Below, piece after piece: positions 13,636-26,164 of a DNA stretch of 64,000 nt (its first letter is position 1; every line of letters starts with the position of its first letter). The translations under genes and the position numbers were made by a program. A model generated the notes under the pieces. It was not told the origin of the DNA. It searched no databases and was given only the letters and a program-made list of their open reading frames with translations. The stretch lies in contig NC_037590.1 of assembly GCF_003073045.1 (NCBI RefSeq), positions 3,126,016-3,190,015 on the forward strand, in the 5' to 3' direction. This stretch comes from Pomacea canaliculata (lineage: Eukaryota > Mollusca > Gastropoda > Architaenioglossa > Ampullariidae).

Positions 13636-14175
13636 AATGGTTAGCAATTTTTTCAGATATTAGTAGATATATGCGATATAAAACTAATCTGTAAGTTTCA
13701 GCCTCCAATACATTCGTTAATTAATTATCTGCCACGATTCACCTGCGATCAACGAGCGCTGTAACAGGGTACTACGTCACGACAACAGTGTACTACGTCA
13801 CGTTGGTGAACCACTCACAGCATTGCCTGCCGTCAGCACCAATCAGAGAGAGAGAGTTTGGATTATTCGGACGCTGACAGTCTGCATTTCTCGTGGGTCT
13901 GAAAAACTGCTACTTTAGCACGAGAAAAGCAGACTTTCAACGTCCGAATGACCCGACCTGTCTCTCTTTTTGGTGTTGACGACTTGTGAATAGTGTACCA
14001 ACGTGACGTAGTGCACTGTTTGTGTGATGTAGTACACTGTTAACAGCGCTCGTTGATCGAAGTGTGAATCACGTACTTTAGTAGCGGATAATTAACGGAT
14101 GGGTTTTGGAGGCTGAATTTTACAGGTTAGACTTATATCACTGATATCTACCGATATATGCAAACGTAAGCCATT
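13636..14175. mobile_element. Fold-back element / long imperfect palindrome
   Basis: The left arm (about 13636-13895) and right arm (about 13919-14175) are reverse complements along nearly their whole length, with scattered mismatches and small indels. The central loop is about 23 nt. Matching blocks include the region around GTACTACGTCACG and its complement near 13985-14035, and the inner stem TTTCTCGTG (13887-13895) pairing with CACGAGAAA (13919-13927). No long ORF is present. This is consistent with a fold-back MITE or an inverted duplication. I could not identify target-site duplications. Confidence 0.75.
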
Positions 14176-14179
14176 TCGT

Positions 14180-16430
14180 TTGTCTTTAAAAAAACGAACC
14201 TTGAATCGTCGTCGACTGCTGATCCTCTCCAACCGTGTACCGACTGGGAAGAATAGCTTAACAGAACCTTGACTGTCTATGAGCATCCCGCTCCGTGAAA
14301 GGAACACAAATTGGACGAATATCATGCTCAAAACTGCTCTTTTAGTTTTCTTAATTACATTTGTCTTGAAAGTTTTGCAGCAATGTTTATAAGAACTTAA
14401 AGAGCGACTTTCGTTTTTAAAGAGATATTTAAAGAGTGCTGACTATTTTGTATAGTTCCTTTTTGATTGCTTTGCTTAACTTTTCATTAGCAGTATTTAA
14501 ATTAGTTGATAAATAATCTAAGTTTATGTGGTGAATATCAGATTTCTGCTCTCCTTTATCCGATAGAACTGACACTTGAAAAAAGTATGTAGCAAAGCGA
14601 CCTGCACTAGTATCTCCTTTCAAAACACTTTTTTTCCATATTTATTGATTCGTCAGACAAAGGTGTCCACCATTATTTGTATGTTTTGTTGTAAAAGCTT
14701 GGGCTAACAGTAAAGCCTGTTTCGTCAACATTGAAAATCCACCCAACAAAGCTTGGAAAGCTTCCCTTTACGACCACCCACTCTCGCACTCATCTCATTC
14801 TCAAGCGCGCATGCACACACTCAAGATGTAAGAGGTGGAACAAACAGAAGCGATGCAGAGAGATTATTTTCGATGACGGACATCAAGCACAGAAAGCTGA
14901 AATAGCGCTGCCATCCATCTTTCTGAGCAGGATCTCATCGAGCTTGTGCAGGGCGGGCAACTCCAGGTAAGTGCCCTTCAGCACGCCTGTGCGTGTGCAT
15001 GTAATTACTTCCCCTACCTGCGAGCTGATTGAGGACACACGAGCTGATGTCACGGCAGATAACGATGGCTCTTCTGTGCGTGAGATGATTTGGAGAACGC
15101 GAAATATATCGATAACGTCCACATCGACAAAGATGAGGATGAACAAGGACAAAGATAAATCAAGATAAAGTGTCGATCGCGATTAGGCATACTCTCTTTT
15201 TTTATATTTTTTTTTAATACAATCTGAATTTTTTGTAATGCACTAATGTATATTATCCTGTACATAGCTAATAATTTATTTTCAAGTAAAAATTTATTAG
15301 AATTAATATTAGAAGAAAAAATAAGTACCTATTGTGGCTATAGGGGAACTGGTGTGAAAGTGGTTCACTATGAGGTTGAATGCATTAACCAGCAGGCGAC
15401 AACACCTGATAAAATTTATTAATGTATATTTATTATGATTCAGGACATCCAAATTAAAGTGGCGAATTTTAAAAGTATCACGCGAAACTAGGTAATGAAG
15501 TGTTTGAAATACCGGTCTTCCTCCCCTTGTTTAGTCATACCCAAATTGAAGCCACAAATTTTAGTGTAATCTACAGAACGTATTACTGGACCACATTTGA
15601 CGACACAACTAACGGTGCACTTAAAATCGAAGTAAGCTTGAGGCGCTTCACAAACATTTTTTTTTTTGAAAAGGGGAAATGTGGGCGAAAAAAAAAAAAA
15701 CCAACAAAAAAAAACACTTGCATTTCATTAGTAAAGGGAAGAAACCTCAATTACATTGCTCATAACAAAATCTCTGCTCTCCCTTTAAAATGCTATACTG
15801 ACGCAGTGCAAGACACGTTCACTTGGCAGGTAAAATCTTTTTATGTCGAATAAAGACAACCACAAAAATAAGAATTTGACGGGTAAAATGAAATGATAGG
15901 GACATATCTATGAAACACCTATCTCACGATTAGCGATGCTCAATCTACCTGATACAGCTTTTGAAGAGGCACAAGTAGGAATAATTTTTGCACCGCCGTA
16001 AAATGGCTTGTTAAAATTTTCGACAAGACCAAAGACGCATACAGATTAACAAGAATTAATATTTTTTGCCTGAGCTTTTCTCAACAATTGCTTAAACTTA
16101 ACTTAGTCGTTTGAGTTTCGCTTACGGCGTGAATTTGACGTTTGTGTCGTCTGTCGAGTGTGCGGACATGTAAAATAATAAGAAAAGGCAAGAAAGCATC
16201 GGACCTCACACCCAGCCTCCGCACACCCTTCCCGCACTGAATTTTGCCGTTTATGTATCCAGATCTTCATACATGCAAAATGAGGATCAAATAATTTTGC
16301 CACCAAATTCTTTACCAGCGTCTCGGCCTCAGGTGTACACAGGTACAAGGGAGACTACTGCAGACCGGTTAGAGCGCGGAGTAACTGCGCCTTGGGTGGA
16401 AATCACAGGTGCGTGTCACAGTGACGCGCA
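14180..16430. other. Intergenic, no gene seen
   Basis: A/T-rich sequence with no supported gene. There is an A-rich stretch at about 15690-15715 and T-rich runs at 15195-15215 and 15657-15668. Short open frames lack domain character or splice consistency. Confidence 0.5.
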
Positions 16431-16447
16431 CAGGTAATGCTATAAAT

Positions 16448-19046
16448 ATGGACAAAATGTTTCTACAGGCTGGAATTCTATGTTTCTTAGGATTAATATC
16501 ATTTGGTAAGTCATTATCTTAGTCACCTGAGCCACGGATATTCTTAATACTTTGTTCAAAGTAGTTTACTACCTGTAAAAGAAAACAACCACCTTGTCTG
16601 AAACTAGGTCATGAAATGGCGGACACATAGAACTGAAAATGTATTTATTTGAGCTAAATTTTGATGTAATTATAAGGCGAACAAAGAGCGCATAATTAAG
16701 AGTAAAAATATTTACTATGTTATCTTTCACCGATAACAACTCAAAGAAGTTATTTAGGTACCAGATTTGGTTTATAATGCATGTCCCATAACCCGGAAAT
16801 GAGGTACTGGGTAAGTCGTCAACACATTTGTAATATTGTGTTCTTAAAAAAAAATTCTATAGTATTTACATATATTGTATTAAAAGATTTAAGGAGTTAA
16901 CTGCAGATATATAACAACTTATAGAAGATTTTACTAATGAATTTTTGGATTAGTACTCAATAATAAAACAAGAGAATAGTAAAAATGGTATGATAGATAA
17001 AATGATATTGGAAAGTTGAAATGCCATTTGCAGACAACTAAAGTTAAAACTGAGTTTTCACTTACAGGCTGGGCTCTGGAGTGCTATGTGTGTACTGATC
17101 AGTTTGACAACAGAGACAAGTGCATAAAAACAAGTGTACAGTGCAGAGAAGAAGAAGACGCATGCCTGTCAATGATTGTGTGGCGAGGTAATTTATTTTT
17201 TTTCTGACAATTTACTTGCAGATGTCGTCATATTTTGCCTTCAAAAGCATGTCACATGGCATGAACAAAGTATTACTTTGTATACAAGTAAACATAATAA
17301 TACATTTATTTAACGTAGTTTCGTAGATATGTTCATTATGCTTTACAATAGAATGTGGAAACATAGGACATCACACAGCAGCCTTTAAGGTTTGTGAGCT
17401 CGAGTCTTCACAAACACATGCTCACACAAACACTCTTGCACACAAGCTAGGGTGGATGAGAGTTCCCAGAGAAAAGCACCCACAGTCAGCCCTGTACAGA
17501 CATCACATCAATTAAGGGGTATTTTAGAGCTGAGAGTTTGAATCCATGATGTTTGAATCTCACAATTGTAGTGACAAGCTCCATAGCTACTACTCCCAAT
17601 TGCATTCTTAAGCCTAAAAGTACAAAAAAAAATAGCGAAAGAACAGTTTTAAGAAATCCTAGCAGCTCATATAATGCTGTAACATTTTTCTTACAGCGCC
17701 TGGGTTTTGGACACCTCGCAGTGAGAAAATAAATATTATCAGCAAACGATGTGGTACCAATGCGTACTGCAGTCAGCGACAAAGAGAACTTGGACTGAGA
17801 TGCATGAGGGACTGGTACAAAGACTGGGAGTGTCTGGAGTGCTGCCAGGGTGATAGATGCAACTTCTATGTTACGGTATGCATGTACATTTACGTGTTTC
17901 ACTCTATATACCATATACCACTATATCAAAAAGTCTTTAGTGAAGATGCAACAGTCCAGTTGAAATGTACTTCAGCAGGATAGTCAGAAAAGTAGGTAAT
18001 CAAATTATCGGCTTAAGGATGTTAAATCGATCTTATTTGTTTACGCCAGATACCAAGGTGCAATGTAGGACTTTGGAAATGAACTAAATGAAGCTACATT
18101 TCCTAAAGAAAATACAATATTGATTTAAAAACAAAAACGGAAAAAAAAATTAAGATATGTTTAACTTCTACTGCCCTCTACAACTTCAGTTTCAGTCAGC
18201 CATGTAATGGAAGTAGTCTAAGCTGAATCAATTCTATACCAAGTTACTTTATGTGAAAACTGTTTCCTTATTAAAAGTGAAAATATTTTTTGCTTCTGTT
18301 AGAATGACAAAATCTTCAATAAGCTTGTGATGGTGAAAATAATGTTATGACATTGTTTGAAGAATGTAGCTTAAAATGAATGTCTTTAATGAGTTGCTCA
18401 GTTGCACAGGTCTTCAGTTCATTTACATGTTTTAATTTCACCTCAAACTTAACAATATATTTTAGTTTCAATGAATATTACAGTTATTTAAACCTAAACC
18501 CAGTTCTTACCTTAAATTCTTGATTTCATAAACTTTTTAGTGATGTAGGTACTCTTAAGGCTATATAATGCCAATAGGGATAAATTGCTTGTTATACAAT
18601 GTGGATATAAATTATTTTGTGTTTGTTTTTGAATCTTTGTTGGGAAGAAGTATATCACAAATGTAAAGAATGTTGAACTTTAATGGGGATAATGCTATCT
18701 AAAAGAGTTTTATGATTATAGATAACCCTGTGTTGCCATTGAAATATATGTAGTCATTGTGAGTTTTGTAGCAAAGCAACACCATTAAGATTAGCAAAGC
18801 ACATCTGCAGGATCCATGTTTATATCAAATCTTATTCTTTCATCACTTCTTTTAACGTCTCTTTCAAAATGGAAATAGTATTTTAATGGTTTAAGAAAAA
18901 GACTGTCAAACAAAAGAGCGGCATTAAGGTGTATTGTGATGTTCATGTGTTGCATGGGCTGTTTTCAGCTTGGAGCAAGCAGTGCTACTAGCAGTATGGT
19001 GTTGCTGTTAACAACTTTGATCCTGATTTGGTTCTTGCATCACTAA
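16448..19046 (+). CDS. GPI-anchored Ly6/uPAR-domain protein (4 exons)
   Basis: Exons 16448-16505, 17068-17187, 17697-17875 and 18969-19046 join in phase with GT-AG borders to give 144 residues. Residues 1-22 form a signal peptide. The mature protein begins near ALECYVC and carries 12 cysteines (25, 28, 38, 45, 52, 78, 84, 95, 105, 108, 109, 114). It closes with CCQGDRCN, matching the CCxxDxCN signature of the three-finger Ly6/uPAR fold. A small-residue stretch (GASSATSS) and a hydrophobic tail from 129 form a GPI-attachment signal. Family members sit on the outer cell surface and modulate channels or receptors, or act in junctions and adhesion. The specific partner cannot be read from sequence. 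A TATAAATA runs into the ATG, and an acceptor-like CAG lies 15 nt upstream, so a 5' UTR intron is possible. The exon chain is strong; the subfamily is unknown. Confidence 0.88.
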
Positions 19047-20050
19047 GTTTGACAAAGATTTGGTAGTGTGCTGGTGTATCCTCCACATTGCAGACACTGC
19101 TGGTATGAAACCCAAAGTAACAAGGTTCATCACTGCTCTTGGCAAAAGAATAATAAACATGCAGCAAATTTAAAAGTTTTAAGGTCTGTTCCTGCAATAA
19201 TAGACTAACAAAAGGTTAGGTATAATAGTCAGCAGGTTTGGCATTGTTTGTGCATTTTGCATTTTATACAGTTGTCATATTCTAGATCAATATCCACAAA
19301 CAGCTGACCTAAATATGGTTAAATAAGTTTATTTTATGGGCCACAAATAGATATTTCCATGTGTACATAAATCATCATCAGACTTTCGCCTTGTACAGTT
19401 TTGTGTAAAATGATATTCCATGGATTTTATTTTCCAGCATCAGAAAATTGTATCGGTTTCATTTGGAGCATAGACTGTCCTAAGAGTTTTTTCCGAAACT
19501 TATATTAAAAAAAGAAATTTGTTCTAAACTATTTTTCTTTCTGGAGAGCATGGATCAGAAGAAAAAAAAAAATTTTTATGTGTTCTGTTGCATCCAGCAC
19601 TGGCTTTCTGTTACTATACTTTTGGACAAGTGGAAAGTTATCAATTTGTACCATATACATGCATCAGCATGGATAAAACTAGCAGGACATGGGTAGACAT
19701 ATGAAGTGATTTGTTGTAAATTAATTTCTTATGGAATGATGTGGCTTGTTAGTAGCCAGATAAGTCCTGAGATCATATAGTAACAGACAACACACAAGCT
19801 GTTGACCTTTTTATCTACGAACATTCCGAGCCTTTGTCTTTCTGCTAAACAAATGCTTTGTAAACATCTTTTTGTACAATCTCAAAATTGCCATGTATTT
19901 CAAACTGCATATCAGACTCATTTATATATATATGAATGCAAGTGTAACCATAGAACATTCCTTCATTTGTATATTTCCCATGTAAATAAGATTGTCATTG
20001 AACAAGTTTTTACAATTTATTTTTGAAAATAAACTTTTGCTAAAAAGAAA
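19047..20050 (+). other. 3' UTR of the Ly6 gene with poly(A) signal
   Basis: The roughly 1 kb after the Ly6 stop is A/T-rich and non-coding. An AATAAA hexamer lies at 20028-20033, followed by an A-rich stretch near 20041-20055. I infer that the transcript ends about here. No other gene is visible between this point and the methyltransferase stop at 21483. Confidence 0.5.
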
Positions 20051-21164
20051 AAAAAGGGATTTGTGAAATATTATTTGTGTGCACTATTTCAGTTCCTATG
20101 TACTTGTTGAAGTAGGATTTATTATTTCTTTTTGTCATTAAATTCATTTATTTTTGGACCTGTAAAAACAGACTTGTATACATTCGTGGTATGTGTGTAC
20201 ACATCTCACAAATCAATAGGATTAACATGAATTTACAAGACTTTTCATGCTACAGCATTCCATATATGGTCTTCCAGATGTTAGCGGGTGATGTCCTCCC
20301 AGCAGCAAGATGTGCAGATACTGAGAAAGAACCTGCATTCACTAAGTACAAAATACATCCTACATAGCACATCCTTTTGGGAAAGGAGGGGAATGAATAA
20401 TTGTGCAACAGTCCCCCTTTGTTACACATTTGGAAAATTTTGCAAAGATGTTGGACTGACCTGCCTTAATACTACTCCCTTGTTTTAAGAACAATACTGT
20501 TTGCCTAGAAAACATCTTGATGCTTATAAAGCACCTCTAGATACATTCATCAAAGATATTGTCCTGAAATGTCCAGAGTGATTTTGGTCTGCCTCAGAAA
20601 GCCTGGTGGAAATATTAAGCAGTAATGGTTACTCATTGGAAAAATTTTCATCAACTACCATAGCTCTATTCTTTCCATCATCCTAACGCCCACACATTTT
20701 TAAAGATTAAAAAATTTTAAACTGCACTGTGACTGTTCTATAATTTGTTTTAGCAAAGAATATTTGGCCTTGATTCCAACAGTTCTAGCAGTAAACAAGT
20801 TCTTTTATTAGAATATGTTCTAATGCTTCCTGATAATAAGGATCACATGACTATGTGACATATATCTGAGGAACATTTTGTCTTGTCAGAGATTTCTTTC
20901 ATGAAACACTGCTTTAAACCCCTCTGATGGTGTACATAATGTGTGAAACCATTAGGATAAAGTTGTTGAAAATAACACCATCCTGAAAATGCAAGTAAAC
21001 AAGGTCCAAGGTATTCTAAGAATGCAATATGCTTTTTGTAAGTTCTTAGATGCTATAAAATTTTGTAATTATCACAATCATCTACTTTAGTGGTGGACAC
21101 ATGTGCACACATATCCACCCACACAACACACACGCACATCTGGTGGTATATCAGTTTGGGCTTG

Positions 21165-21290
21165 TACCTAAAACAGTGAAAATTGGCTGTCCTAGGTTCA
21201 AATCTCATCACAGCCATGCTGTTCTTTCTCTGCATGTGACATCTGTTTACAGGGCTAGCTGCTCTGCCATGATATACCCTTAGATGCTGA
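21165..21290 (+). mobile_element. Probable tRNA-derived SINE fragment
   Basis: It contains a B-box-like GGTTCAAATCT preceded by CTGTCCTA, then a pyrimidine-rich stretch and TTTACAGGGCT. The same order of blocks recurs at about 55905-56015 and the first part near 59860-59905, so this looks like a dispersed family. The A box is not clear. Confidence 0.4.
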
Positions 21291-21482
21291 AAAAACAAAA
21301 CACCAATTCCCATTTCCTTCACATTTACACAAGGTATTATTAAAATTCAGCTTAGTCTAGTCATTCACACTTCAGTAAGCATATAAATTATGTGAACAAA
21401 AAACACCTCACAAAACCATTTAGTGTTTTGAAAAGTATAAGTTACTAGCCAAACCAAATAACATTTGGCAGAAAATATTTCA

Positions 21483-23275
21483 TCACTGGGAAGACGATGG
21501 TTTCTTGTTTGATGGCTGAATGTTCTGCTGAATCTCACTGTGTTCATCTTTGGCAAGTTCTGAATCTGAATCTTCAAGCTCTTCATCAAAATGGTATGCT
21601 GGTTTTTCATGAACATGGGCAAAAATGGCTTGATATTTGAAGTTCCCTTCCATAAAGTATTCAAATTTGACATCCTCAAACCCAGATGCTTCCAATGCAA
21701 ACATGTACTTCAGTGGATCTGGGTCTCCATGCTTCAGAAATCCCCTAGACTTTGCCAAGCGGATATTGTCCAAACTTAACACTGCCACCATGCAAGCACC
21801 AGGCTTCATCACTCTATACAATTCACTCACAGACTGTGGCAAACTTGGCCAAAAGTAGTAAGAGTTACAGTGAAAAACTCGATCAAAGGTGTCAGTATCA
21901 AATGGCAAGTCGATCACACTGGCTAGGCTCAGGTGTACTTTGTCATTGCTTATTGGGTTTTTAAGGCGTCTGCTTGCTGCATCGAGCATGTATGTGGATA
22001 CTTCAACTCCATATATTTTACCAGGACCATCTAAGAAAAAATTTAAAAACAATATTTTAAGTTCAGTAGCAAGAGCACTGTTTGAACAACATGACATGGC
22101 AGTATATACAAAAATTTTCCTTTTACTATCATAACAGGATGAAATGTCATACTAATGATCAGGATGTTATAAAATGAACAACAGTGCAAGTATGGTGCTG
22201 AGAAAAATAGACTACATACACTTTGATTTCTCATGTTTTATGTGACAAGACTTGGCAAAAATAAATTATTTAAATAACATCGCCTGGTACAGCTAAAGAA
22301 GAGAAAAGAAAAATGTTTATTAAATCTTATTACTTTTCTTCTTTTGTACTTTACACAAAAAAATGTAGGTGGTAGCATATAGTCTAACAGCAAAGTGAAC
22401 ACAATATGCGCAAGATGCATGCTTATTACTAAGGCAACATAATAACATACATTTTTAAAGTTTAATTTCTGATGGCTATGAACTATTCATTTCTTTATAC
22501 ATAATTATTTCCTCTAAATTGAGTAATTAACTTTTCTCAGTTATTTTAAGAATACTATTATGGAAGCTGTTAGATTAAATTTTAAGTTCACTAGTATTTT
22601 TCCATATAGAAAGTAGAGTGTAATTATTTATAATATATAAATTGACTTCATTTGTACATAACATTTTTTTTAATTTGCAGAATAATACATAACTCAGTGG
22701 AATTTCAAAATATTAGAATGTTTGAATTACTTACCTTTCACATATTCTAAAGCATGCTCAATCCCCAACCCTGGTCCAAATCCTATCTCCAGAACTTTGT
22801 GGTCAGGCTTGATGTTGCAAAGACGTGGTCCACACTTATTCAGCATTTCATTTTTATATTTAAACCATTGCTACGCACAAAAAAATGGAAACAAAGTACT
22901 AGAGATATTTCCTTTTTTTTGTGATAAAAGCAGAGCTCTGTTTTACTTGTAAGTTGCTGGTGAGCTGTTCTAATTTGGACTTGCACAAACAATTCATGTT
23001 CAGAAAAATCATGCTTAAGCCAATAGTTTGTCATGTAAAGACATTACTGTTCAACACAACTGCGGTTCCTGATATATTGCTATAGCTGTCTATTTCAGAC
23101 TACCGTTTGTATTCTCTTTGTTACTATAACATTTACTATAACATAAGCAATCTGAAAATTTAGAAAGAAAAGCTAGAGGCCTCTCAGCATTACTAACCAA
23201 AACACACCAACCAAGTAGTCCTTTATGTGGCCTCTTAAACTGCTGTGCAAGACTGTTTCTTAGCCGCGATGACAT
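21483..23275 (-). CDS. Class I SAM-dependent methyltransferase (3 exons)
   Basis: On the minus strand, exons 23198-23275, 22735-22870 and 21483-22030 join in phase to give 253 residues. ATG is at 23275. The first donor is GTTAGT, chosen because it is the phase-0 site that keeps the family's spacing between RPHKGLLGW and the SAM motif. Motif I is VLEIGFGPG (residues 52-60). IYGVEVSTYML follows as the strand-2 region, and LPFDTDTFDRVF is the post-II acidic motif. The C-terminus ends in a low-complexity acidic/Ser tail of about 35 residues. The fold is that of UbiE/Methyltransf_11-type enzymes, which move a methyl group from S-adenosylmethionine. The substrate cannot be inferred, and no targeting sequence is obvious. 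It is convergent with the Ly6 gene, with stops about 2.4 kb apart. Confidence 0.85.
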
Positions 23276-23299
23276 TTTCTTGGTAGGCAGCCTTTCTTT

Positions 23300-24310
23300 T
23301 CTGCCCTGTTATTGTCACAACAGAAAAAATACAAGCACAACATACCAGGCAGTTTACTCCTCATGTCTTCATAACTTTTGATGCCAAAACATTATTGTTC
23401 ATTGTTCGGCTATATTATCCAAATATTTTGCCTGCCACTCTATAAAGCATGTCTAATAAAACACAAATATTTTAATCGGCCTACTTAGCTGCATTACATT
23501 TATGCACATGCTTTTAAAAAAATTGCCTTTCTGTCACATGTGGCCATTCTACGAGTGCAGACGTCAAAGTCAAAGTGAATAACTACTTCACCCAAATGTC
23601 ACCCAACTGTTAATTAAAATATGAATAAAAGATGAGCACGCCCTTCAGTATATGTCACTCAATCAGCATGGCTTATTCAGGAAGAAATATATTTTGTTTA
23701 AAACATCGACTTTTCTTTTTATATGCCTCAAGGAGAAATGGACTATATTTTTATAGACATAATATTTTGATCTAATTGATAAATAAATTCACGTAAGCAA
23801 ATGCATACTGTATTCCTAGCTCGCACAGTTCACCTTGAATAAGGTGCAATTCGCTTTCACAACTTTGAACTCAAGAGGAAAGAACGGAACGTCGGAGATT
23901 TGGCAGACTGTTATCAAGCTGCTTTGCAATACAACCTGCAAATAAATTTTGTACCTAAAAGAATTAGAAAGTTATTTAATGTGATCCCTAATTAGTTTAT
24001 ATTAAAACATGACTTCAGCTTTTCAGTTAATATATAGTAACACGCTTCTTTCCTTAATTTAAATTATAGATTTTCTTGTAGTTTGCACTGTTGAGTATTT
24101 GAGAACTTAGCCATTTGCGATTTTGACAATTTGAAAATCATAATACAGGTAATACTTTGTAGTTGTCCTGATAACTAGGAGATTTTCGTCTATATTTGGT
24201 ACGAATTTTTACAATAGTATTCAGTCCGTCTGCTGAAGGAAAATAAAAGCAACGCACAGGTCACAATTCGAATAACTTCTGTTTCACACCTTGCAGCAGT
24301 CGACACCAAG
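23300..24310. other. Intergenic between methyltransferase and duplicated unit A
   Basis: A/T-rich DNA with no supported gene. It should contain the promoter of the minus-strand methyltransferase, but no TATA box is evident at a suitable distance. CGCATGCGCAAAGTAGG at about 24317 marks the left edge of a block that recurs at about 32313. Confidence 0.5.
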
Positions 24311-24548
24311 TGTTAGCGCATGCGCAAAGTAGGTTGTAGCGACTGGTATGTCGTCTGCTGAGTCAAGTATGCAATAATAATGAGAGTAGCGCTTTTTCCA
24401 ACGATTTTCTCAAAGCGTTTGCAGAAATGATATAAAGAAGTAAATCACCAACCACCATGCACTTCATATAGAACGGATACGCTCACTTTTACTACAGAAA
24501 AACCCTCTCATACACGTATACGTACACCCGCGTTACATACGCTCATGG

Positions 24549-24668
24549 TCAGTGTGAGTGAAGGTGTTGTGAGAAGCTGGACTTAAAGTTGGTAAGAGAA
24601 TCAGAGTGACGAATGCTGATGGGAAGTCTATTCCAAGCTGATGGAGCTTGGTGAGAGAAGGACCTCTG
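24549..24668 (-). mobile_element. LINE reverse-transcriptase C-terminal relic (unit A)
   Basis: The minus strand reads QRSFSHQAPSAWNRLP, then ISIRHSDSLTNFKSSF, and reaches a stop at 24549. 'RSFSxxAPxxWNxLPxxIR...FKxxL' is the conserved C-terminus of many non-LTR retrotransposon polymerases. Only this end is recognisable. The paralogous copy in unit B (32531-32651) keeps the same frame and stop. Confidence 0.7.
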
Positions 24669-25295
24669 TCAATTCATTAATTGTTGTCTTATATAGTTAT
24701 AGTGCATGGGACTCGATCGAAACTAAAGTCTTGGAGTCTAGGGTATGCCGATCACGAACTAATGGACTGCCGGCAGACGAACTTGTTTTCAGTTAGCTAA
24801 TAAAACGAGGCATTAGACGACATGGCTTCCGGTTTATTCACATTCTTTGATACGGTTCGCCGAGACTAACAGCAGATCACTTCGCAAGAGGTCAAGAGTG
24901 AGTCTCGGCATACAGACAGCAGTCTACCTACCTACCAGTCGCCTCTCGGTGACGGGTGCAAACACTAAATTGTGACTATGAATACTAACAAGTTCGGGGA
25001 CTAAGTCACCCGCCGTTGTCGTCTGTTTTGCACTTGCGTGACCAGATATGATCGAGGGCGGAAAGGGTGCAGGGTGGAGGGAACAAAGTACTGTCACCTG
25101 TATACACGCTACCTATACAAGCGTTCCCACTAAGCTTTCTCTTTGTGGCCATAGCTGTGTAAAAGAGGTACATGTAAAGCAAATCATGGGAAGTCATTCA
25201 CTTTGACAGGGAGCTAAAGCAAGACAGCAATGAATCTAAACATAAGCAAACCTGCTGCTTTTGTTTATTTTACACAGGCATGCTGCTCCTCCGTT

Positions 25296-25427
25296 ACATC
25301 TATTCTGGGCGGAAGACGATGTGTGGGAAAGTTTCTGGGGCGCATGGAAGTCTTGGCCTTCACTGCCCTCATCCAACTTAGTCTAGCGCACAGACTACCC
25401 GGAATGACTGAGTATACTCAGGATTAA
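25296..25427 (+). pseudogene. P450 heme-region relic, unit A
   Basis: One frame gives LGGRRCVGKFLGRMEVLAFTALIQ, homologous to the heme-binding end of the neighbouring P450s (LGRRRCVGEFLARMEV...). It then degenerates and stops early at 25427. One residue of the VFLAF segment is missing. An acceptor-like TTTTACACAG lies about 20 nt upstream. No other P450 sequence is visible around it, so this is a fragment and not an active gene. Confidence 0.75.
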
Positions 25428-26164
25428 GACTCGTGGATATTTCTTTTAAACAGACAAATGGCATTGTTTCTTTCTCTCAACGTTTTCAGTAAGCTGAATT
25501 TGTAAGTTAGTTTTCAGCAGAAACAGTATCACAGTAAATGTCTTGCACTTGCACAGGATAACTGAAGACAAGACTTTATGAAGACATGTGAGGTCTCCGT
25601 GCTGTCAGTCAAGCTGACCAACTACTTACTGAACCTCTGTCCTCAGGTCACACGTACGGGTACTTTAATATCCATTGTATTCATTGTTAGAAAGGGTTTT
25701 AGGCAGGACATCTAGTCGTTAAAAAGAAGATAACATTATCAAAATCATTTATGGCGCTGTTACAAATATGGTAGTATGGGACATCGCATATAAATAGGAT
25801 GGAAGATGGCACGAACACACACGCTCACAGGGAAGGTAAAGGCTGGTGATGGGGGTAATCACCGGCCGGGTGACGACCCCGTGACCGAAGGAGAGCGGGA
25901 TGGGGTCGACTAGCAACAGGGTGTAGGTGCTCGGGTGTGTCTGGGGGTAGTGGACCTTAAAGGTTGGGTGAAGAGGCCAGTGAGGAGACTGTAGTTTGTA
26001 GGACCGTCCATAAGTTTCATGGGAAAGATTATGCTTTTGACAGCATTAATAAGGGAACTAAAGATGAAGACAGCAAAGTAGGGAACGAGGGATCGAGAGA
26101 GAGAACAGAGGGTAAGGATCGAGAAGCCGTTTGAGCCAGAATGTAACCCAGAAAAACAAGAGAC

